DNA of 43,055 bases from Kyrpidia sp. (GTDB lineage: Bacteria > Bacillota > Bacilli > Kyrpidiales > Kyrpidiaceae): assembly GCA_029960885.1 (NCBI GenBank), contig JASBVV010000015.1, positions 1 through 43,055 on the forward strand. Reading direction: 5' to 3'. A program made the position numbers and the translations under genes. Below are positions 36,701 through 43,055 of the stretch, piece by piece (position 1 is the stretch's first letter; each line of letters opens with the position of its first letter). The notes under the pieces are model-generated. The model was not told the DNA's origin. It saw only the letters and a program-made list of their open reading frames with translations, and did no database searches.

Positions 36701-36734
36701 AGAAAGACGCTCCGCGGGGCGTCTTTCTTGTTTC
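36701..36734 (+). terminator. Intrinsic terminator after rpmA
   Basis: Perfect 10-bp stem AGAAAGACGC (36701-36710) with GCGTCTTTCT (36719-36728) over an 8-base loop, then TGTTTC. Confidence 0.75.
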
Positions 36735-36808
36735 GAGGATTCGGGACGCCGGAAGAGAGGAGTTCACCGGATCGTGTCGAATCCACAGAAGGGGAGGAAC
36801 TGCAGGGA

Positions 36809-38801
<1,993 letters not shown>

Positions 38802-38823
38802 ACTGGGGGAACTTGCAACCGAA

Positions 38824-38853
38824 AAAGGCGCCGCGCGGTATGCGGGCGCCTTT
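38824..38853. terminator. Bidirectional terminator between obg and namA
   Basis: AAAGGCGCC (38824-38832) pairs with GGCGCCTTT (38845-38853) over a 12-base loop. Followed by TTTCG on + and by TTTTTC on -, it can serve both convergent genes. Confidence 0.75.
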
Positions 38854-38915
38854 CGTATCCGGGCGCTCCGGACAACGGTGCGGGATCGTGCTCCGGCCCG
38901 GATGCGCCGGCGGCT

Positions 38916-39944
38916 TCACAGGGTGTATGCCCGTTCATACGCTTTTGGGGTAAGTGGATTGCCGCCCAGAAGCAAGCTGGCCTCGTTCGCCCAATAGGGA
39001 TTGCGCAACATCCCGCGGCCCACGGCGACCAGATCCGCCTTTTCTTCCCGGATCACCTGGTCGGCCAGCCGGGGGTCCTGGAGTTTACCCACTGCGATGA
39101 CGGGAACCCCCAGGGCGCGCCGAAGGGTGTGGGCGTATTCCACCTGATATCCGGGGCCGGCGCCCGGCGTCCCGCCCGACCCGATAGGGCCTTCCCCGCC
39201 GGATGAGACATGGAAAAGATCAACCCCGGCCTCTTTGTATCTCCGGCAAAATTCCACGGCCTCATCCAGTCCGTAGCCGCCCTCGACATATTCCACCGCC
39301 GAGATCCGCATGATGATCGGCATGGATTCCGGCAGCACCCGTTTGGCCGCCTCGATCACCTCGACGCCGAACCGCAGCCGATCCCGGCCGTACACGTCCG
39401 TTCTCCGGTTGGTGAGCGGGGAATGGAATTGGTGAATGAGATACCCGTGCGCCCCGTGAATCTCCACGGCGTCCACACCGGCCTCCAACGCCCGGCGGAA
39501 GGCGGCTTCGAATTTGGCCACCATCCCCTTCACCTCTTCGGTGGACAGCTCCCGGGGGACTTTGTACCGCTCGGAAAACCGGATGGGGGAGGGTGCCACC
39601 GGGACCGGGGCGTCCTCTGCTTTTCGGCCCGCATGGGCGATCTGAATAGCAACTTTACTTCCATAAAAATGACACGTGTCGATGATGCGCCGAAAAGCGG
39701 GGACCTGATCGTCGCTCCACAAGCCGAGATCATAATCGGTGATTCGGCCGTCCGGTTCGACGTCGGTCATCTCCATGATGATGAGGCCGGCACCGCCGAT
39801 GGCGCGGCTGGCGTAATGGACGAAATGCCAATCATTGGGTTTTCCGTCTTTCGCCGTGACCGAATACTGACACATGGGGGACATGACGATCCGGTTGCGC
39901 AAGGTGAGGTTCTTAATGGAGTAAGGGTCGAATAAGGTAGGCAC
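38916..39944 (-). CDS. namA: NADPH dehydrogenase, Old Yellow Enzyme family (NamA/YqjM type)
   Basis: 342-aa FMN-dependent ene-reductase. Cys25 and Tyr27 in MSPMCQYSV and the His163/His166 pair in IHGAHGYLIHQF match YqjM Cys26, Tyr28, His164 and His167, one residue offset throughout. These thermophilic-like OYEs reduce activated C=C bonds using NADPH. GTG 39944 has GGAGGG on the minus strand. It is the only full-length conserved enzyme gene on this strand in the window and marks the end of the conserved synteny block. Confidence 0.93.
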   Translation of the reverse strand: MPTLFDPYSIKNLTLRNRIVMSPMCQYSVTAKDGKPNDWHFVHYASRAIGGAGLIIMEMTDVEPDGRITDYDLGLWSDDQVPAFRRIIDTCHFYGSKVAIQIAHAGRKAEDAPVPVAPSPIRFSERYKVPRELSTEEVKGMVAKFEAAFRRALEAGVDAVEIHGAHGYLIHQFHSPLTNRRTDVYGRDRLRFGVEVIEAAKRVLPESMPIIMRISAVEYVEGGYGLDEAVEFCRRYKEAGVDLFHVSSGGEGPIGSGGTPGAGPGYQVEYAHTLRRALGVPVIAVGKLQDPRLADQVIREEKADLVAVGRGMLRNPYWANEASLLLGGNPLTPKAYERAYTL

Positions 39945-39988
39945 AGAATTCCCTCCCGCTATGTATGGGTCTGGATTCTCTCGCTTCG

Positions 39989-40017
39989 AGTATACCTCTT
40001 CTCACAGCGAATCGAAA
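39989..40017 (-). promoter_or_regulatory. Promoter of namA
   Basis: On the minus strand, -10 TATACT (39994-39989) with a moderate -35 TTTCGA (40017-40012) at 17-bp spacing. Confidence 0.5.
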
Positions 40018-40065
40018 CGCCGCGACCGCCCGGGTTCGCCCGGGCGATCTCTCGGCGGGCCCGGC

Positions 40066-40094
40066 TTTCGCAAAAAAGGAATCTTTTGTATAAT
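40066..40094 (+). promoter_or_regulatory. Promoter of the Gfo/Idh/MocA gene
   Basis: Consensus -10 TATAAT (40089-40094) and a weak -35 TTTCGC (40066-40071), 17-bp spacing. It is divergent from the namA promoter; between them lies the perfect hairpin CGCCCGGG-TTCG-CCCGGGCG (40027-40046). Confidence 0.55.
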
Positions 40095-40115
40095 CGGGAG
40101 GGAGGAGGCGAGGAC

Positions 40116-41246
40116 ATGGTCTCGTTTGGACTGATCGGCCCCGGTGCGTTCGGCCGGTTTGTCCTGACTTCGGTCGCGGCCCTACCGGAATTGCAGTTGA
40201 AGTGGGTATGGGGAAGGCGCCCCGAGTCGGCCGAATGTGCGGCCGCACTGTGGGCGGATGCCCGGCGGGGGGCGGGCCGGGCCGAAGTTCCGGTCCAGTG
40301 TGTGGCCGGTGAGGACGTGGACTGGCCGAGAGAACGGGTGGATGTGGTGGTGGTGGCGACCCCGCCGGATCGCCAGCCGGATTTTGCCCTCCGGGCGATT
40401 GAGCGGGGGACGGCATTGTTTCTGGAGAAGCCGGGCGCGCTGGATGCCGCGCTGCTGGACCGGGTGGCCGCCCGGGCCCGCGCCCGGGGTGTCCCGGCGA
40501 CCGTGGATTTTGTTATGCGGCACAATCCCTTGGTTCGGATGTTGCGGGCTTGGGTCAGACAAGGTGTCATGGGCTTGCCGGAGCACGTTCAGATGGAAAA
40601 TTGGGCGGGAGGGCACATGGCCCCGGGCCACTGGTTTTGGGATTCCCGCCGGAGCGGTGGCATCTTGGTGGAGCACGGAATCCACTTTTTTGACATGGTA
40701 CGATACATTCTCGACGGAGAGTGGGTACCGGTTCATGCGGCCATCTGGGAGACGGTGCGTTCGGAAGGGTGGACGGCCGAAGACCGGGTGTTGGCGGTGG
40801 TGGAACATCGGGGTCTCGATCCGGAAACCGGGAAACCGGTATGGCGCGCCCCCGGCGGTTACTACCACGGCTTTACCCGGCCCGGGGACGGAGAGCGGAC
40901 CCAGACGGGTCTCGTGTTCTCCGGGGGGTACGCTGTACTGTACGGCTGGATCCCTGAACGGCTGGAGGTGTGGCTGGACCGCGGAGACGCGGAGTTGCAG
41001 GTGCCCGCTTGCGCGTCCAACGAGGTGCGGCCGACGGTGGAGCGCCGAGGACGCCGCTGGACAATATCGTTTCCCGATCGCCAGCAGTTGTACCGTGCGG
41101 CGATTCGGGGGGGCATGACGGATCTTCTGGCCGCACTCCGGGATCCGGGGCACCGGGTGGAGGCGCCGTTGGAAGATGCCGTCAAAGCCTTGGAATTGGC
41201 CGCGTCGTTGACCCGTTTGGCCCGGGCGAGACATACGGTGGCCTGA
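40116..41246 (+). CDS. Gfo/Idh/MocA-family oxidoreductase
   Basis: 376 aa from ATG 40116 behind GGAGGAGGCG. N-terminal Rossmann motif GLIGPGAFGRF, then ATPPDRQPDFALRAIERG and FLEKPGALD (the EKP motif with the catalytic lysine). The C-terminal half fits the family's substrate domain (HGIHFFDMVRYILDGE). Such enzymes oxidise or reduce sugars and related polyols with NAD(P). The substrate cannot be read from sequence. Neighbouring manA and a sugar nucleotidyltransferase hint at carbohydrate metabolism. Confidence 0.85.
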   Translation: MVSFGLIGPGAFGRFVLTSVAALPELQLKWVWGRRPESAECAAALWADARRGAGRAEVPVQCVAGEDVDWPRERVDVVVVATPPDRQPDFALRAIERGTALFLEKPGALDAALLDRVAARARARGVPATVDFVMRHNPLVRMLRAWVRQGVMGLPEHVQMENWAGGHMAPGHWFWDSRRSGGILVEHGIHFFDMVRYILDGEWVPVHAAIWETVRSEGWTAEDRVLAVVEHRGLDPETGKPVWRAPGGYYHGFTRPGDGERTQTGLVFSGGYAVLYGWIPERLEVWLDRGDAELQVPACASNEVRPTVERRGRRWTISFPDRQQLYRAAIRGGMTDLLAALRDPGHRVEAPLEDAVKALELAASLTRLARARHTVA

Positions 41247-41300
41247 GAAACGCGCCGGGGCGCGAATCTGGGTGTCGCCGCGGGGGAGGGAGTTCTTGGG

Positions 41301-42260
41301 ATGAAAGCGTATCCGCTCAAGTTTCGACCGGTGTTTCAAGAGCGCATCTGGGGCGGGGCCCGGTTGCGCCATCTCGGTTATGCGATTCCGTCAGATCATG
41401 TCGGAGAAGCGTGGGTGATCTCCGATCACGATCACGGCCCCACTCCTGTGGCCGAAGGTCCTCTGGCCGGAAAACGGATCGGGGAAGTGATGAGAGAGTA
41501 TCCCGATTGGTTCGGTCTGCCCCGAGGGGCGCGGTTCCCCCTGCTGGTCAAGGTCATTGATGCCGCCGACGACCTGTCCGTGCAGGTCCACCCCGACGAC
41601 CGGTACGCCGGAGCGCGGGGTGATGAGGGGAAGACCGAGGCGTGGTTTGTGCTTGACGCCGAACCTGGTGCGTCCATCATCTACGGTCACCGGGCCAAGG
41701 ACCGGGAGAGTCTCGAACGGTGCATGAAAGAGGGGGCGTGGGGAACCCTCCTCGTCAAGACCCCGGTTCAGCGAGGGGATTTCTATTTCGTTCCCAGCGG
41801 CACGTTGCACGCGATCGGCAAAGGCCTGTTGATTCTTGAAATCCAGCAGAGTTCCGATACGACCTACCGCGTGTATGATTATGACCGCGTGGATGCGAGC
41901 GGCCGGAAGCGGGATTTGCACTTGGAGGACGCGATGGCAGTGACGCGTTGTCCTTCTCCGCAACCGGCGAGGCCGGGATATGCGCGCTCCGGTCGCCGGG
42001 GAGCGGTCGTCGAGCACTTGATCCGGTGCGAGAAATTCGCCATCGACCGCTGGTTGATCGACGGCGAGGCCGAACTGTCTCGGAGTTCCACCTTCCTGCT
42101 CCTGAGTGTGCTCGAGGGATCCGGAGAAATTCGGTGGGAGGATGACGCCCTGCCCGTCGCACGAGGCGACCACCTGTTCATCCCCGCAACCCTCCGAGGT
42201 GCTTCTGTATGCGGAAATTTTGAAGGGCTCTTCTCTGCGCCGATTATTAGCACTCGATGA
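41301..42260 (+). CDS. manA: Mannose-6-phosphate isomerase, class I
   Basis: Interconverts mannose-6-phosphate and fructose-6-phosphate. 319 aa, the short Firmicute form. Zinc ligands visible: Gln95 and His97 (VQVHPDD), Glu113 (KTEAWFV) and His170 (PSGTLHAIG). ATG 41301 follows GGGGGAGGGAG. The stop codon 42258-42260 lies inside the spacer of a CIRCE operator. The following gene is a nucleotidyltransferase, so a GDP-mannose or related nucleotide-sugar route is plausible. Confidence 0.95.
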   Translation: MKAYPLKFRPVFQERIWGGARLRHLGYAIPSDHVGEAWVISDHDHGPTPVAEGPLAGKRIGEVMREYPDWFGLPRGARFPLLVKVIDAADDLSVQVHPDDRYAGARGDEGKTEAWFVLDAEPGASIIYGHRAKDRESLERCMKEGAWGTLLVKTPVQRGDFYFVPSGTLHAIGKGLLILEIQQSSDTTYRVYDYDRVDASGRKRDLHLEDAMAVTRCPSPQPARPGYARSGRRGAVVEHLIRCEKFAIDRWLIDGEAELSRSSTFLLLSVLEGSGEIRWEDDALPVARGDHLFIPATLRGASVCGNFEGLFSAPIISTR

Positions 42261-42273
42261 AAACGAGTGCTAA
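42247..42273. promoter_or_regulatory. CIRCE element (HrcA operator)
   Basis: Perfect consensus TTAGCACTC (42247-42255), 9-base spacer, GAGTGCTAA (42265-42273). Two further flanking pairs extend each arm to 11 bp. CIRCE is the operator of the heat-shock repressor HrcA and normally precedes groESL or hrcA-dnaK. Here the left arm is the end of manA and no chaperone gene follows in the window. Confidence 0.92.
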
Positions 42274-42370
42274 TAGGTGGTGAATGCGTGCTTTTGACGG
42301 ATTTTCTGTTAAAATTGCCCTTTACAACGGGTGGTTGGCCGAAACGGTCCTCGCACCGGTATCCGTTTTG

Positions 42371-42379
42371 TGTTAAGAT
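42371..42379 (+). promoter_or_regulatory. Extended -10 promoter before the nucleotidyltransferase
   Basis: TGTTAAGAT, with TG at 42371-42372 and TAAGAT at 42374-42379; no good -35. It would give a leader of about 170 bases. The 42274-42557 stretch holds no convincing gene; it contains an imperfect repeat around TGGCCGAAAC (42336-42345 and 42411-42420). Confidence 0.45.
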
Positions 42380-42557
42380 GAAAGCATATATGACGACTCT
42401 GAGCGGGGGATGGCCGAAACAAGATTCACACGTTCATGACATGCTGAAAAGACCCCATGTTCACAGGTTCATACGTTTCATAGGTCTGGGGGTTCGGTTA
42501 TCGGCGAACTTGGCGCGGTTTCGGCTCTACCCCGGATGAAACAGGGAGGTCGAGAGT

Positions 42558-43055
42558 GTGAAAGCACTGGTTTTAGCTGGTGGGAAGGGAACTCGCTTGC
42601 GGCCCCTCACGGACAAGTTGCCGAAGCCCATGGTTCCAGTGGCCAACCGGCCTCAACTGGAACACCTGTTGCTGTTGTTGCGCCGCCACGGGATTGACGA
42701 GGCGGTCATCACCCTCGGATACTGTGGCCAGGAGATTGAGGACTATTTTGGCGACGGGGCGAAGATCGGCTTGAATCTCGCCTACGTCCGCGAAGAGACC
42801 CTGCTGGGAACGGGCGGGGCGATTGTTCAGGCCAGACACCACTTCAACGACACGTTCCTCGTCTGCAACGCGGACATCGTGACCGATTTGGATATCTCCG
42901 CTTTGGTTCATTTTCACCTGGAGCGCAACGCGCTGGTCACCATCGCCACCACTTGGGTCGAGGACCCGACGCCTTACGGGTTGGTTGAAAGCGATCCGCA
43001 TGGAAGAATCCAACGTTTTTTGGAAAAACCATCTCTAGAGGAGGTCACCACGAAC
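42558..43055 (+). CDS. Nucleotidyltransferase / NDP-sugar pyrophosphorylase (3' truncated by window end)
   Basis: 166 codons open to the window edge, starting at GTG 42558 behind AGGGAGGTCG. The N-terminal signature LAGGKGTRLRPLTDKLPKPM is the nucleotide-binding loop with the catalytic lysine region of sugar-phosphate nucleotidyltransferases; GTGGAIVQA and CNADIVTDLD (metal-binding Asp) follow, and FLEKP near the end. Closest in style to mannose-1-phosphate guanylyltransferase-like or glucose-1-phosphate thymidylyl/uridylyltransferase-like proteins. With manA directly upstream, a mannose-1-phosphate substrate is plausible but not shown. Whether a phosphomannomutase-like domain follows, as in some GMPP-like fusions, cannot be seen. 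Confidence 0.9.
   Translation, partial: MKALVLAGGKGTRLRPLTDKLPKPMVPVANRPQLEHLLLLLRRHGIDEAVITLGYCGQEIEDYFGDGAKIGLNLAYVREETLLGTGGAIVQARHHFNDTFLVCNADIVTDLDISALVHFHLERNALVTIATTWVEDPTPYGLVESDPHGRIQRFLEKPSLEEVTTN

Noticed and set aside
42267-42539. 90-aa open frame starting inside the CIRCE right arm
   Set aside because: The start GTG is part of the operator, there is no ribosome site, it ends just before the next gene's ribosome site, and the protein has no recognisable features. Treated as leader region.

Overview
The window is an ordinary, densely packed chromosomal region of a high-GC, endospore-forming member of the Bacillales. Nearly all genes lie on the + strand. Gene order closely follows the Bacillus subtilis block clpX - lonA - ysxC - hemAXCDBL - spoVID - ysxE - valS - folC - (comC/spoIIB) - maf - radC - mreBCD - minCD - spoIVFAB - rplU - ysxB - rpmA - spo0B - obg. 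High GC, many GTG/TTG starts and the gene content suggest an Alicyclobacillaceae-type thermophile such as Kyrpidia; that placement is inference, not proven here. I see no mobile element, CRISPR array, rRNA or tRNA.

Layout: (1) 1-4266, proteostasis and ribosome assembly: clpX (5' truncated), lon, ysxC. (2) 4364-13078, one tetrapyrrole operon: hemA, hemX, precorrin-2 dehydrogenase, hemC, a cobA-hemD fusion, hemB, a fused AhbA/AhbB-type siroheme decarboxylase, hemL. It holds all steps from glutamyl-tRNA to uroporphyrinogen III plus the branch toward siroheme and decarboxylated siroheme. (3) 13292-17483, spore-coat and unknown genes: spoVID behind a sigma-E-like promoter, ysxE-like, a diverged 413-aa protein, a 53-aa membrane protein on the - strand, a 145-aa membrane protein. 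(4) 17570-24141: valS, folC, murC, pilT. (5) 24433-33697, cell surface, shape and division: a G5/3D-domain protein, a SpoIIB-like SPOR protein, a DUF4321-like protein, maf, radC, mreBCD, minCD, and a rodA-type SEDS gene split by a one-base frameshift. (6) 33772-38801, sporulation and ribosome: spoIVFA/spoIVFB, rplU-prp-rpmA, a membrane-anchored Spo0B-like gene, obg. (7) 38916-43055, a less conserved tail: an Old Yellow Enzyme on the - strand, a Gfo/Idh/MocA oxidoreductase, manA and a sugar nucleotidyltransferase cut by the window end.

Points most worth attention: a perfect CIRCE (HrcA operator) lying across the manA stop codon with no chaperone gene in sight; the fused siroheme decarboxylase inside the heme operon, easily mis-annotated as an AsnC/Lrp regulator; the frameshifted rodA; the Spo0B-like protein with two membrane helices; and an isolated pilT. 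No wholly new multi-gene system is evident; most of the window is conserved housekeeping and sporulation synteny.
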